A stretch of DNA of 64,000 nt from Manihot esculenta. Lineage: Eukaryota > Streptophyta > Magnoliopsida > Malpighiales > Euphorbiaceae. A program made the position numbers and the translations under genes. The first letter of the stretch is position 1. Each line of letters opens with the position of its first letter. Under the pieces are notes generated by a model. It saw nothing but the letters and a program-made list of their open reading frames with translations, was not told the DNA's origin and searched no databases. The stretch covers positions 10,874,994 through 10,938,993 of the forward strand of contig NC_035164.2 in NCBI RefSeq assembly GCF_001659605.2, written 5' to 3'. Positions 22,871 to 35,765 of the stretch are shown piece after piece.

Positions 22871-23727
22871 TCTGCCAAAAGGGCAGAAACTCGGTTCCTC
22901 ATGCACATATGCCTCCCAAAACCTTCAATCATGCATATAACTCAACCAAAACATGCATAGACACATACATAAGCTCCTAGGGGCTTCAAACTATCTTAAA
23001 CCCCAACTACAACATATCAAGCAACCCACATTGCTCAAAAACACACATTAAGCTCATAAACATAACAAAAACCTAACATGCATTTCTACCCCATAGATCT
23101 TCATGAAACTTGTTTAAAACATATAGTGAGCTCAAGATCGACCCTTACCTCTTGTAGATCGAGAGGAACACGACCCTAGCTCGGAGATGGGAGAGATTGG
23201 GTTTCTTGAACCTCAAAGCCTCAAAACTTGCTTTATACTTGAAAATCTTCAAAACAAAGTTGCAAACTCATAAAAATCATGAAGAATGGAAGGAAGAAAC
23301 TCAAGATCGGTGAGGGACAGCGGAGAGGTCACCTTGGCCGAAAATGGGGAGAAAAGCTCACCCGTTTCGGCTAAGGGACCCTTTTATAGGTGGCTGGTCA
23401 GGCCACATTCGGGGGCCGAACGTGTCTCCGCATGCATGCCATGTTCGCCGGCCGAACCTGGACTTCCCTCACTTATGCTTTCGGGGGCCTAAAGCTCTCC
23501 CGAAGCGCATGCATGTTCGGCGGCCGAACTTGAGGTTCGGCGGCCGAACCTGGGTCTTCCTCCAAGATCATTTTCATGCAAAAACTCATTTTTCTTTCTT
23601 GATTAAAAACACAAAATACATTAAAACATTTTATGAAAACATGATTTTACCCTTCTAGAGGTCTCCGACACCCGAGATTCCACCGGACGGTAGGAATTCC
23701 GATACCGGAGTCTAGCCGGGTATTACA

Positions 23728-23741
23728 TTCTCCCCCCCTTA
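23728..23741 (-). promoter_or_regulatory. E2 polypurine tract
   Basis: The minus strand reads TAAGGGGGGGAGAA immediately before the 3' LTR. It is the primer site for plus-strand DNA synthesis. Confidence 0.85.
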
Positions 23742-23834
23742 AGAACATTCGTCCCCGAATGTTCCTCAACTAGCACATGCAAAGCATACAACCTAACATA
23801 CACATAAAACACATGAACTCACAAGGAACTAACC

Positions 23835-25506
23835 TTAGAAAAGATAGGGGTATTGCTGGAGCATGGACTCCCGTGTCTCCCAAGTGCATTCTTCCAAATT
23901 GTGGTGGTTCCAAAGGACTTTCACCATCGGGATTTCCTTGTTCCTCAACTTCCTGATCTGGGTGTCTATGATCCGTACTGGTTGTTCAACATAGGTGAGA
24001 TCTTCTTGGATCTCCACATCAGGCTCACTAAGAACCTTGCCCGGATCTGACACAAACTTTCTCAGCATGGAAACATGGAAAACCAGATGGATTCTCTCCA
24101 TTGAAGTAGGCAAATCCAGCTTGTACGACACATTCCCAATCTTTTGCAAGATTTCAAAGGGTCCGATGTATCGTGGGGCTAATTTACCTTTCTTTCCAAA
24201 GCGAACCACTCCTTTCATAGGAGACACCTTAAGCAATACCAGATCCCCCTCCTGAAACTCTACTTGCCTTCTGCGGATGTCTGCATAACTCTTTTGTCTG
24301 CTTGCAGCAGTCTTGATTCTTTCTCTGATTATGGGTACCACCCTGCTGGTGATCTCTACAAGCTCAGGCCCTGCCAAGGCCTTTTCTCCAACCTCTTCCC
24401 AGCAAACAGGTGATCTGCACTTCCTCCCATACAAAGCTTCATATGGAGCCATCCCGATGCTAGCATGATGGCTGTTATTGTAGGCAAACTCCACCAAAGG
24501 TAGATGCTGCCTCCAAGAACCGCCAAAGTCCAGCACACACATTCTAAGCATATCCTCTATTGTCTGGATGGTCCTTTCTGATTGTCCGTCCGTCTGTGGA
24601 TGGAAAGCAGTGCTAAACTCCAACCTGGTACCCATGGCATTCTGCAGACTCCGCCAAAACCTGGAGGTGAACTGGGGGTCCTCTATTGGACACTATTGAA
24701 ACAGGAACCCCATGCAGCCTGACGATCTCATCAACATATACCTGCGCCAACTTGTCCACAGAATAGCCACTCCTGACAGGGATGAAGTGAGCAGATTTGG
24801 TGAGTCTGTCCACAATCACCCATATGGAGTCCAATCTGTTGGACGCCGCCGGTAACCCCACTACGAAATCCATAGCTATATTCTCCCATTTCCACTCTGG
24901 AATAGGTAGCGGGTTAAGCATCCCAGTTAGCTTCTGATGTTCCAGCTTCACCCTCTAACACACTTCACAGGCTGACACAAACTGTGCCACTTCTCTCTTC
25001 ATAGCTGGCCACCAATAAACCTTCTTCAGATCTTGATACATCTTGGTGGCTCCGGGGTGAACGCTGTACCTTGCATTATGAGCCTCTCTCATAATGTCTC
25101 CTTTGAGCCCTATGTTATCTGGTACACAAAGTCTGCTCCCATAGCGGAAGATCCCCTTGCTGTCAAATCTGAACTCACTATCCTTGCCTGACTGAACAGT
25201 CCTGGCAATCTTCACTAACTCTGGGTCCTCATGCTGTTTCTGAGCCACCTGCTCCAGAAATACGGGTGCCACTCTCATCTGGGCAACTAAAGCACCTGTA
25301 CCAGACAACTCCAACTGAAGACCTTCATCAACGAGCTTGTAAACCTCCTTCACCACTGGTCTCCTCTCTGCCGATATGTGGGACAAACTGCCAAGTGATT
25401 TCCGGCTTAAGGCGTCCGCCACAACATTCGCCTTACCCGGATGGTACTGAATCTTGCAATCATAATCACTCAGCAGCTCTACCCATCTTCTCTGCCTCAA
25501 GTTCAA
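23835..25506 (-). pseudogene. E2 RNase H end, integrase and chromodomain (pseudogene)
   Basis: It begins with the RNase H tail ([27 protein letters not shown]). The HHCC zinc region follows ([15 protein letters not shown]... CEVC), then the core ([42 protein letters not shown]), the [19 protein letters not shown] region and a chromodomain ending [17 protein letters not shown]. The second catalytic Asp of integrase (normally SDRG, as in E3) reads Asn here. A TAG at 24952-24954 replaces Gln, and a one-base insertion near 24680 shifts frame. The chromodomain targets integration to marked chromatin in this lineage. Confidence 0.88.
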
Positions 25507-26634
25507 ATCTCTTTGACTCAGGATGTACTACAGGCTCTTATGATCTGTAAAGATCTCACATTTAACCCCATAAAGGTAGTGCCTCCACATCTTGAGTGCA
25601 AAGATTACTGCTGCCATCTCAAGGTCATGTGTAGGGTAATTTAACTTGTGCTTCTTCAGCTGCCTAGAAGCATAAGCAATCACCCTTTCATTCTGCATTA
25701 GTACACAACCCAGTCCCACCCGGGATGCATCACAATAGACTGAGAAGTCTTCATTACTAGATGGCAGAGCTAACACGGGTGCTGAAGTCAACCTCTTCTT
25801 GAGCTCTTCAAAGCTCTCTTCGCACTGGTCGGTCCACACAAACCTCTGGTTCTTCCTGGTCAATCTGGTCAGAGAAGCTGCAATCTTTGAGAAGTCCTGA
25901 ACGAACCTCCTGTAGTAACCTGCCAAACCCAAGAAACTCCTGATTTCTGTCACTGAAGTGGGTCTAGGCCAGTTAGCCACAGCTTCTACCTTCTTGGGGT
26001 CCACCTCTATTCCATTTTCTGACACCACATGCCCCAAGAATGAAATGCTCCTCAGCCAGAACTCACATTTGGAGAACTTGGCATACAAGCCATGTTCCCT
26101 CAAGGTCTGCAAAACCAACCTCAGATGATGGGCATGCTCCTCTGCATTCCTGGAATACACTAAGATATCATCTATGAAGACAATAACAAAGTGATCCAGG
26201 TATTGGCTAAACACTCTGTTCATGAGATCCATGAATGCTGCAGGGGCGTTGGTTAACCCGAACGGCATTACAAGGAACTCAAAATGCCCATATCTGGTCC
26301 TGAAAGCCGTCTTTGGCACATCCTTTTTTCTGATCCTCAGCTGATGGTACCCGGACCTCAGATCTATTTTGGAGAAACAACCCGCTCCTGCTAGCTGGTC
26401 GAATAGATCATCGATCCTTGGCAGAGGGTACCTATTCTTGGTAGTGACTTTGTTCAACTGCCTGTAGTCGATACAAAGTCTAAGGGATCCATCCTTCTTT
26501 CTCACAAACAAGACTGGAGCGCCCCAAGGTGAGGTACTCGATCGGATGAAGTCTTTTTCTACCAGCTCTTGCAACTGTTCTTTCAATTCCTTCAACTCAG
26601 CTGGAGCCATCCTGTAGGGAGGGATAGAGATCGG
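25507..26634 (-). pseudogene. E2 reverse transcriptase and RNase H (pseudogene piece)
   Basis: This is an open stretch of 360 codons between two stops. RT motifs include [50 protein letters not shown] and the intact catalytic [12 protein letters not shown]. RNase H motifs include [18 protein letters not shown] and IFTDHKS. The upstream TGA replaces an Arg (CGA in the E3 copy) and the downstream TAG replaces a Gln. Residues within the domain look functional. Confidence 0.9.
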
Positions 26635-28845
26635 TCAGGTTCCAGGCATCAATTCTATCTCGAACTCTATCTCCCTAGCAGGTGGTAAACCTGGGAGCTC
26701 GTCTGGGAAGACATCTAAGAACTCTCTGACCACTGGTACTGAGGCGGGCTCTCTAACCTGACTGCTAAGCTCTCTCACATGAGCCAAATACCCCTGACAT
26801 CCCTTCCTAAGCAACCTACGAGCCTGAAGAGCTGATATCAGACCTCTAGGTGTACCCCTCCTGTCTCCCCTGAAGACAACCTCTGACCCATCTTGACCTC
26901 TGAACCTGACTACCTTGTCTCTGCAGTCCAAGGTAGCACCATGGGTAGATAACCAGTCCATCCCTAGAATGACGTCAAAATCTGTCAAGTCTAGAACCAC
27001 AAGGTCGGCGGAAAGGCATCTCCCCTCAACAAAAACTGGACTGCACTGGCAGACTGACTCTGCCACTGATGGATCACACTTGGGTCCACTGACCCAGAGA
27101 GGACACTCTAACCCAGAGATCATCAACCCCAACCTCTCTACGGCTCTCGGAGCAACAAAAGAATGAGATGCACCTGGGTCCATCAAGGCATACACATCTG
27201 AACAACCAATGACTAAGTTACCTGCCACCACAGTGTTAGATGCATCTGCCTCCTGCTGAGTCATCGTGAAGATCCGTGCTGGAGCTGATGGACCTTCACC
27301 TCTGAACCCCGCAGAAGAAGAGGCTGACCCTCTCCCTCTGCCTCTGCCACTGGCCTGAGTCATGGCTGGAGCTGCTGGCTGCGCTACACTACCTGAAGCT
27401 GTCTGCGGGGACTGAACCATAGGTACTGTCCTAGGACACTCCCGAGCCATGTGTCCCTCTTGCCCGCATTTGAAGCAGGCTGCTGTCCCAGCCCGGCAAA
27501 CTCCCTTGTGTGGCTTACCACACCTTGCACAAATTGCATTATCCGCACCAGAGCTTGAGCCACTCCCTAGTCCCAGACTGGACTTGATCTTGTTCCAGAA
27601 CTTGTTCTTCTTGGGCTTCTTAGTGGGATTACCCCACTTTTTGCTACCTGAAGCTGCTGCACTCAGAGAAGAAGAGCCTGGGGTCTTAGAACCAGAAGGT
27701 TGTGCCACTGTCTGCTTAACTGTCCCTTGAATGATGGCACTGGCCTCCATCTTCCGAGCCATATCCACTATGGCATGGAAGCTCTCCCTATCTGCTGACT
27801 GGATCAAGGAGGAATATCTGGAGTGGAGTTTCATGATATACCTCCTTGACTTTTTCTGGTCTGAGTCAAGATTTTGCCCTGCAAATGGCAACAGCTCCAA
27901 GAATCTGTCTGTGAATTCATCCACACTCATATCATCAGTCTGCCTCAACTGTTCAAACTCTATCATCTTCAATTCCCTTGAGCTATAAGGGAAAGCCCAT
28001 CCTGCAAACTCGTTTGCAAACTCTTCCCAAGACATACTATCCACCCTCGGGTTCACATAATTCTTAAACCACTCACGGGCCTTCTTGCATTTGAGTGTGA
28101 ACCCAGCCATCTGAATGGCTCTACTGTCATCCGCCCCAATCTCATCTGTGATCACCTTGACCCTTTCAAGATACACAAACGGGTCATCCCCTTTTTCATA
28201 TTGAGGAGCATCCAACTTCATGTAGTCGGTCATCTTGACCTTGCTCCCACCAGATGAGCTAGGCTTAGGTACTGGGTTTTCTGGAACTGTGGTTTCTGCT
28301 GGTGGAGGAGGAGGTGCAGCATCCCCTGGGGTAGGGTTTGCTGGATTTGGATAGTAGGATGGAGGTGGATACATTTGGTACTGTTGGTATGGTGGATAGT
28401 AAGGTGGGTATGGCATCTGTGTGGGATAAGGGTTAAAGCTATGGTAATCCGATGTGCCTCCCATCGAATACCCAGGGTTTTGTGAGAAGGGTGGGTAGTA
28501 AGGTGGCTGAACAAATCCCGAGGCCTGAGTGCCTCTTTGGGACTCTCCCATTCCTTCTTCTGACATGCTAACTCCCAGGCTGCCATCCCTCCTCTGCTCT
28601 ACATCCATCTCATCCCCCATATCCTCTGACATTCCTCCCTGAACTGTTCCCCTCACTGATCCGCTTCTACCCAGATCCAAAGACCTTCTAGGGTCTCTTA
28701 CTGCTCTTTCTCTGCTGGACCTACTAGACATTTCCTTAGGCAATGCTGGAGGACGGGCGCTCGTGCCCTCATCCTCAGGTGGTACTCCAGTCAACCATGC
28801 AGATTGACGAGTTCCTCTCATCCTGTTTTCTAAAAAACAGCACAC
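26635..28845 (-). pseudogene. E2 gag and protease
   Basis: A 736-codon open frame. The N-terminal half is Pro/Tyr/Ser-rich. The capsid-like core follows (FVYLERVKVITDEIGADD, FTLKCKKAREWFKNYV, DEFTDRFLELLPFAGQ). Two zinc knuckles follow, CARCGKPHKGVC and CFKCGQEGHMAREC. The retropepsin site reads ALMDPGASHSF, with Pro at the usual Thr/Ser of DTG; E3 has DPSAS, so Pro may be a family trait. It ends ELMPGT at a stop at the RT border. Gag-pol was one frame in the ancestor. The first Met (28845) lies 233 bp after the PBS; internal Mets are possible starts. Confidence 0.88.
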
Positions 28846-29077
28846 ATCACATAAACATTAGCATCATATGGTTCATGTGGGCACACATGAACCCGCATCA
28901 CATACATATCATTCATATCATAGCATTAATGCACATGTATATAATCATGGCATTTCACATCATCATACAAGACAGGACTCCACATCCTATCCTAGTGGAC
29001 ATGATCTTTCCTATTGTGCTTGACCTTCTATAACATCTATGAGCCCGACACTCTAGGTCCGACCATATGAACCTAGG

Positions 29078-29089
29078 GCTCTGATACCA
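29078..29089 (-). promoter_or_regulatory. E2 primer binding site, initiator tRNA-Met
   Basis: TGGTATCAGAGC on the minus strand, three bases inside the 5' LTR, is a perfect match to the standard plant tRNA-iMet primer site. Confidence 0.92.
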
Positions 29090-29092
29090 TTA

Positions 29093-31327
29093 TGTAACGA
29101 CCCGAAAATCGGACCGCTACCGGCGCTAGGATCCAGATCGGCATAAGGCCGCCGGGATCCGAAGCAAGCCCGACATGCATCCTGTAAACCTGATTAATCC
29201 CATATATAATCAACAACATACATAAACATATAAACTTTTTTTTTTTCATAAATCAAGCTTAACCTGTGCATGCACATTAACATAACCATAAACCTCTCAC
29301 TGGAGCCCTCATCAAATGCTCCAATGGGGTAACAATAACATACATTAAGCCTGATTACTCATCTCATCAAATAAGATAGTGATCATGTATTAAAAGGGAT
29401 ACCATACACATAGGGTCAAGCACAACCTCTAATCCTCAATATCATTTTACATAACATAACTATTCATAACTTTACAATACTTTTACATCACAATTTTATC
29501 ATGTCCACACTTCTATCTATTACATAAGCATGACTTTACTCTTCTTGTCTTCTCTGTCTAGCCCGTACCTGCAACCCTGGGGGATTAGGGAAAGGGGTGA
29601 GCTACTAGAGCCCAGTGAGCAGAATAGTAAAACATTTAAAATACATGTTATCATGGAATGCAACACAACACAAACATTTCACATCAAGGATGGACATGAC
29701 CACCAAAATTTCCTCCAGAGTCAGTATGCCTGGCCCGGCCAGGTCCTACAACCTTCGTATGCCTGGGCCGGCCAGGTCTTACAACCTCTGGATGCCTGGC
29801 CCGGCCAGGTCTTACATCATCTGTATGCCCGGCCCAGCCGGGTCTCACAACAGCTCTAGGACTATTGGGGTCGCCTAGGTCCATCCACATCATCATAGTC
29901 ATCATATTATGGAATGCGTCATATTCGTGGAACTAGTGCAATCAACCTAATACATATCATCATGATGCATGAGCATGCTTTAGGCAATTGATTTCATAAA
30001 ATAAAGATTTAGTTTAATTCTACTCACCTCTGGCTAGCTCTGACAATGACTGAAGCAGCTGACTCACTGCTGGGGTCCTCGGTTCCTCGGGTCCGAACCT
30101 ACACAGGTGGACTCGAATGAGGGACCAAACAACTAGAACATAACTCTAAAAACATCCCCCAAAAACCCCCTAAAACACCTTAAAAAAATCATGCAAAACA
30201 TGCAAAGGAAGGCTGAACAGGGCACTTTCGGCGGCAGGTTCGGCGGCCGAAAGTCCCTCCAGAGCCGAAAGTCAAGCAGGTTCGGCGGCACCTTCGGCGG
30301 CCGAAACTCCCAGACAGAGACGAAACTCATGCATGTTCGGCGGCACTTTCGGCGGCCGAAAGTGCCCTCCAGAGATGAAAGTCTTCTTTCGGGGGCAGGC
30401 TTCGGCAGCCGAAAGGCTAGCCTCCCAGGTAGGTTCGGCGGCTGAAAGTCCTTCGGCTGCCGAACCTGGTTTCTGCCAAAAGGGCAGAAACTCGGTTCCT
30501 CATGCACATATGCCTCCCAAAATCTTCAATCATGCATATAACTCAACCAAAACATGCATAGACACATACATAAGCTCCTAGGGGCTTCAAACTATCTTAA
30601 ACCCCAACTACAACATATCAAGCAACCCACATTGCTCAAAAACACACATTAAGCTCATAAACATAACAAAAACCTAACATGCATTTCTACCCATAGATCT
30701 TCATGAAACTTGTTTAAAACATATAGTGAGCTCAAGATCGGCCCTTACCTCTTGTAGATCGAGAGGAACACGACCCTAGCTCGGAGATGGGAGAGATTGG
30801 GTTTCTTGAACCTCAAAGCCTTAAAACTTTCTTTATACTTGAAAATCTTCAAAACAAAGTTGCAAACTCATAAAAATCATGAAGAATGGAAGGAAGAAAC
30901 TCAGGATCGGTGAGGGACGGCGGAGAGCTCACCTTGGCCGAAAATGGGGAGAAAAGCTCACGCGTTTCGGCTAAGGGACCCTTTTATAGGTGGCTGGCCA
31001 GGCCACATTCGGGGGCCGAACGTGCCTCCGCATGCATGCCATGTTCGGCGGCCGAACCTGGACTTCCCTCACTTATGCTTTCGGAGGCCTAAAGCACTCC
31101 CGAAGCGCATGCATGTTCGGCGGCCGAACTTGAGGTTCGGCGGCCGAACCTGGGTCTTCCTCCAAGATCATTTTCATGCAAAAACTCATTTTTCTTTCTT
31201 GATTAAAAACACAAAATACATTAAAACATTTTATGAAAACATGATTTTACCCTTCTAGAGGTCTCCGACACCCGAGATTCCACCGGACGGTAGGAATTCC
31301 GATACCGGAGTCTAGCCGGGTATTACA
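29093..31327 (-). repeat. E2 5' LTR (right copy)
   Basis: This 2,235-bp partner of 21487-23727 differs at scattered positions and in the copy number of the palindrome block. It carries the minisatellite at 29726-29851 and palindrome clusters at 30222-30475 and 31005-31155. Confidence 0.93.
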
Positions 31328-31332
31328 CCATG

Positions 31333-32880
31333 AGTTAAGTGTTGACTTGGTCTTGCAGTCCTTGCCATCTAGCTTTGTTCAGTTTATTATGAATTTTAAC
31401 ATGAACAAGCTGGATGCTACCTTACCTAAGTTAGTGAATATGTTTGTAGCTACTAAAAAATCCTTAAGAAGGAAGAAGATTCTGCTTCAGATTTATTTAT
31501 AATTGAGAAAAGGAGAGATGGTCCTACGATTGGCAAGTACAGTAAGAGTTGCTGCATTAGCTATACAGACTTATTATCTGCCTTTACCTTTCAGCTTAGT
31601 ATTAGAATTGAATAATTGTTATTATATTCTAACACTTTTCAGAAACAATATTTCAGTTTCATTTAAGCCTTAAATAATGGATTCAAATTTATTATTGAGA
31701 ATGAAACTTATCATTTTTATAATAAAGGAGCTTATTATGGAACTAGAATTTATATAGATGGTCTATATAATATTTCTTTTAAAAGACCTATTCTCAATAT
31801 AAATAACAAGAGACTTAAATTAGATAATCAACTTTTATCTTATCTTTAGTATTGTAGACTTGGTCATATAAATGAGACAAGAATCACTAAATTACATAAA
31901 AAATGATATCTTGATCCTTTTTTATTATGAATCATATGAAACTTGTGAAGGTTGGTAAAGGGAAAAATGGCAAAAAAATATTTCAAAGGAAAGGTGAAAA
32001 GTCATAAGAATTATTGGACCTTATACATACAAATGTATGTGGACCAATAACTATCCAAGCCGTAGGAGGATACTCAAATTTCATTACATTCACTTATGAG
32101 TATAATAGATATGGTTATATATATTTAATGAAATACAAATATGAAAAATTTTGAAAAATTCAAAAATTCAAAATTGAAGTTAAAGAATAAACTGGTAAAA
32201 ATATTAAATCACTTAGATTCGATTGAGGTGGTGAATAATTGAGTCAAGAGTTTTGTGATTATCTAACTAAAAATGAGATTCTATCACAATGGACTCCATT
32301 TGGAACACCACAACACAATGAAGTTTCAAAAAGGAGAAATTATACTTTTTTAGATATGGCACGGTCCATGATGAGTTTTGCAGATTTTGATGCACTTGAA
32401 GTCCATTATGAAAAAAAACTCATTGGGTGATGCACTTGAAGGGATAAAACTCATCGGGTGCAATTGGTGTTTTAAGAGAAAAACTAACATAGACAACAAT
32501 GTATAAATATACAAAACTAGGCTAGTTGCTAAAGGTTACTGACAAAGATAAGGTGTTGACTTTGAAGAAACCTTTTGACCAGTAGCTATACTTAAAAATT
32601 CATAACGATTTTACTTGCGATAGCAGCATACCATGATTATGAAATTTGGCAAATAGATGTCAAAACAACATTTCAAATGATAATATTCTTGAGGATGTGT
32701 ATATGACACAACTTAAAGGTTTTGAATCCAATAAATTACCTAATAAGGTATACAAATTAGAAAGGTCCATTTATGGATTTAAGCAAGTTTTGCGGAGTTG
32801 AAACATATGTTTTGATAAAACATTTAAATAGTTTAATTTTATAAAAAATATGGGTCAACCTTTTGTGTATATGAATGTTA
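31333..32880 (+). pseudogene. Ty1/copia gag-integrase-RT remnant, downstream piece
   Basis: It continues the gag split by E2 (LVLQSLPSSF), then integrase core coding near 32239-32400 (SQEFCDYL, WTPFGTPQHNEVSKRRN, FLDMARSMM). This is followed by RT remnants such as RLVAKGY, GVDFEETF, DVKTTF and KLERSIYGFKQ. The stretch between integrase and RT is shorter than usual, so an internal deletion is likely. Frames are closed by many stops. No 3' LTR border could be defined. Confidence 0.8.
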
Positions 32881-33939
32881 GACCCTAAAACTAAAACTAA
32901 AACTACCCCTAATAAAGAGGATATAAAAAGTCAAAGAGGAATTTTCTAACCGTGATAGGTTCATGTTTTAATCGGTAGAATCCATAATTATTTTTTTTTG
33001 TTTGCCCAAATACAATGTCAGGTTTGGACATCAATCTTCATATGATCTAGGTTATAATTAAAAAAAAAAAAACACTAGACATAATTGAAAATTGATGTAA
33101 ATTATTGATTTTTTTTCCTTACATTAGGCCTTTTAGAAATTATTCTCTCTTTCTAATTTTTTAGAAAAGAAAATAATTAATATCTTATAAACTATTGTTT
33201 ATAAAATTATCTATTAGAAATAGTTATAAAATTATAATTTATATATTTTTGTACTTTTTATTGAATTTTTTATGTTATCAAATGTAATTATAAAAATATA
33301 ATAATTTTAATTTTATTTTTTCTATTAATCATCTAAAAAATAAATATTAATACTAATAATTGAATTTACCACTACTTAGATGAAATTAAATTATCATTAA
33401 TTAAAACTAATAAATTAAGCATAAAAAATAAATTATAATTAAAATATTCCACATATCAAAATATTAAACGGTCACATGTCAAATTTTTAGCAAAAATTAA
33501 TTTTATCTATTATTTAAATAAATTTAAATGACTTGTGAGCCATTTAAACCATTTTATAAGGGTTATGAATCATTTAAACCATTTACTTTTTAAAATTTAA
33601 ATTTTATTGTCATTCTCATTTAATCACCATCTAACAAACAATTAATACGAGAGCATTTAATATATTTCATATTAACTTAGTCTTTCATATTTATTAATGT
33701 ATATATTTATATTACTCTCCCTTCCGTAATTTTTGTTTACTTTATTTTTTCATACATATTAAGAAATACTTTTTGGATCTTGATTGAGGGATTAAGTTAA
33801 TCCTCGTTAATGCGGGTCAATAGGATTAATTAAGTAATTTTCAAATGTGTTTTGATTATATTGTCCTTTCGAGAATAATGTGTTGAATTTGAAATTCAAA
33901 TTCTATATTCTCTTTTATCAATGAAGTGTTTTAATCAGA
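32881..33939. other. AT-rich intergenic DNA
   Basis: AT-rich, with no coding signal, LTR border or repeat recognised. The last part may hold the 5' UTR of the LINE that follows. Confidence 0.55.
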
Positions 33940-35675
33940 TTGATTAGAGATCAAAACATGATGGAAGAGGATGGTCCTATGCACCGGAGCACACGTAAAC
34001 GGAGGAAAGAATTGGATGGTGTGCCAAAGTTGGAAGATACTGAGGAGGATATGGAGGACAGTACTAAGGGGAGAACTGATGGAGCGTCGTCTTTCCGTGA
34101 TATGGTGGTTAATGGAGGCGGAGACACTAGGATTCCTGAGAATATTGATATTCATAATACTGATAATGCAACTGATATTCTCTCGGATAAGGAGGATGAT
34201 GAGGAGAAAGATGAGTTGTGCCTTGAGATTCGGTTGTCTAGGGAAGAGAAAGAGAGGTTGTATAAGCCATAGTCTCGTTCCTTATTGATCAAGTTAATGG
34301 GAAAACAATAGGTTATACCTATTTGGTGCGGAGGATCAAGGAGCTGTGGAAACCTACTTCCCCAATAAATATTATCTCTATTGAGAATGGGTTTTACTTG
34401 GTGAAATTCAACGGTGCTGATGATTATGAACATGCACTCCTAGAGGAACCTTGGGTTATCGCAGACCATTATTTGACTATTCGCAAATGGTGCCCGAAAT
34501 TTGATCCTTTTCAAGCAACTTTTGAGAAGCTTACAGTATGGATTCAATTTCCTTAGCTCCTGATAGAATATTATGATTAGAACTTCCTTATAAGAGTGGG
34601 AGCTAAGGTGGATAAACCAATAAGGGTGGATACAAGGACGAGTTTGGTTTCTAGAGGCCGGTTCGCTAGAATGTGTGTTGAAGTTGATCTTTCTAAACCT
34701 CTTCTTTCGAAATTCAAACTGCAAAAACGTATTAGAAAGATTAAGTATGAGGGTTTGCACATGATTTGTTTTGAATGTGGGAGATTTGGTCATGTTGCTG
34801 ATCATTGTCCGGCAAAGACTCATAGTAGCAACCCTGACGTGCCAGCGATGGGGACTGTGGTTGACGATGAGGGTGTTGACGCGAGATTCAAGGATGTTAA
34901 TCCGGAAATTTTGAAAGATTTTGGCGAATGGATGATGGTCCAGAAGGAAAGAAAGCGTAATCCTAGGGGGCAAAGAAGGCAACAAAATAATCAAGATAAT
35001 GGCAAACAACGAGATTCCAGGAATAAAGATATGTCGGATAAGGATGGGAATCAGTTTCAGACTTTGAATGAGGTTGTAGAGGAAGATGTGGTGGTTAATG
35101 AAAAAGGGTCTGATCAAGTGCATGGGACTACAGAACAACGCATTTCTACTGCTAGGTCGAAAGGGAAAGGGGTACAAGTTGAAAGAAATTATGGGCCTAA
35201 GAATATTCCTACTACTAAGCTTAAAACTCATAGTGGTAATGGAACTAGCCCTCCTGTTCCAGGAGCGAAACCAGTGAGTATTAGTGGTAAGGAAGCGATC
35301 CCTTGTGCTTCAGGGACAACACCTGGGTCTTCTAGTGTGAGGCCTACTGTGTCGAGACAGGCAGCTACTGAGAAAGAACATGTAGTGGTCAGGGATAGTA
35401 GATGGTCGAATGAGGTTCATAAATGGGTGGTTGCTCATAAGGATGGTAGAGTAGGTCTTGTAAATTTAGAGAACCCTGTCGTGTATGTGGATAATCATAA
35501 AGACCCTCAATTCCCTCATCCTTCTGCCCCGGATAATGTTGGTATAATAGAGCATAATACTGTGGAGATGGATACTGCATTATTAAGAGCATCGACCTCA
35601 GTTAATATGGGTATTGATCAGGCAAAAAGGAATGGAGATGTGGAGGGTCCTGTGGATGACCCTATGAGTATTTGA
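33940..35675 (+). pseudogene. LINE ORF1, DUF4283 and zinc-knuckle RNA-binding protein (disrupted)
   Basis: An acidic N-terminal part starts at 33940 or nearby. After a TAG at 34270-34272 and a frame change before 34323, coding continues through a DUF4283-like region (GFYLVKFNGADDYEHALLEEPWVI, LTIRKWCPKFDP). It then runs, past stops at 34554 and near 34577, through RFARMCVEVDLSKPL and the knuckle CFECGRFGHVADHC. The C-terminal 290 residues are low-complexity and polar. ORF1 proteins bind LINE RNA. The open 359-codon 3' part suggests a relatively recent insertion. Confidence 0.82.
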
Positions 35676-35765
35676 TTTCTCTTAGTTTTTCTCCTTTTGA
35701 AACTAAGACATCTCTTGGGTATATGGTGCTTTTTACCCTTTTCCTTTATTATTATTATTTTTTTA

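Larger units (their letters stand above)
21487..23727 (-). repeat. E2 3' LTR (left copy)
   Basis: It runs from TGTAACGACTCG to CCGGGTATTACA and pairs with 29093-31327. It contains a 33-bp minisatellite (22119-22244) and two clusters of the palindrome TTCGGCGGCCGAA (22617-22870 and 23400-23550). Confidence 0.93.
21487..31327 (-). mobile_element. E2: Tekay (Del) type chromovirus, full length, inactivated
   Basis: The 9,841-bp element has TGTAACGAC...TATTACA ends and a perfect 5-bp target duplication CCATG (21482-21486 and 31328-31332). LTRs are 2,241 and 2,235 bp and highly similar. The order on the minus strand is LTR, tRNA-Met PBS, gag, protease, RT, RNase H, integrase, chromodomain, PPT, LTR. 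The long LTRs and C-terminal chromodomain indicate Tekay. Premature stops lie at the gag/RT border, at 25507-25509 region and at 24952-24954, with a frameshift near 24680. It landed inside a copia gag gene. Confidence 0.93.

Noticed and set aside
22584..22940. Frames in the E2 and E3 LTRs giving GRKSFGGRKSF-type peptides
   Set aside because: They arise from the TTCGGCGGCCGAA repeat and appear on both strands and in all LTR copies.
32975..33080. Possible MITE in T-rich and A-rich runs
   Set aside because: No terminal inverted repeats or target duplication could be found by eye.
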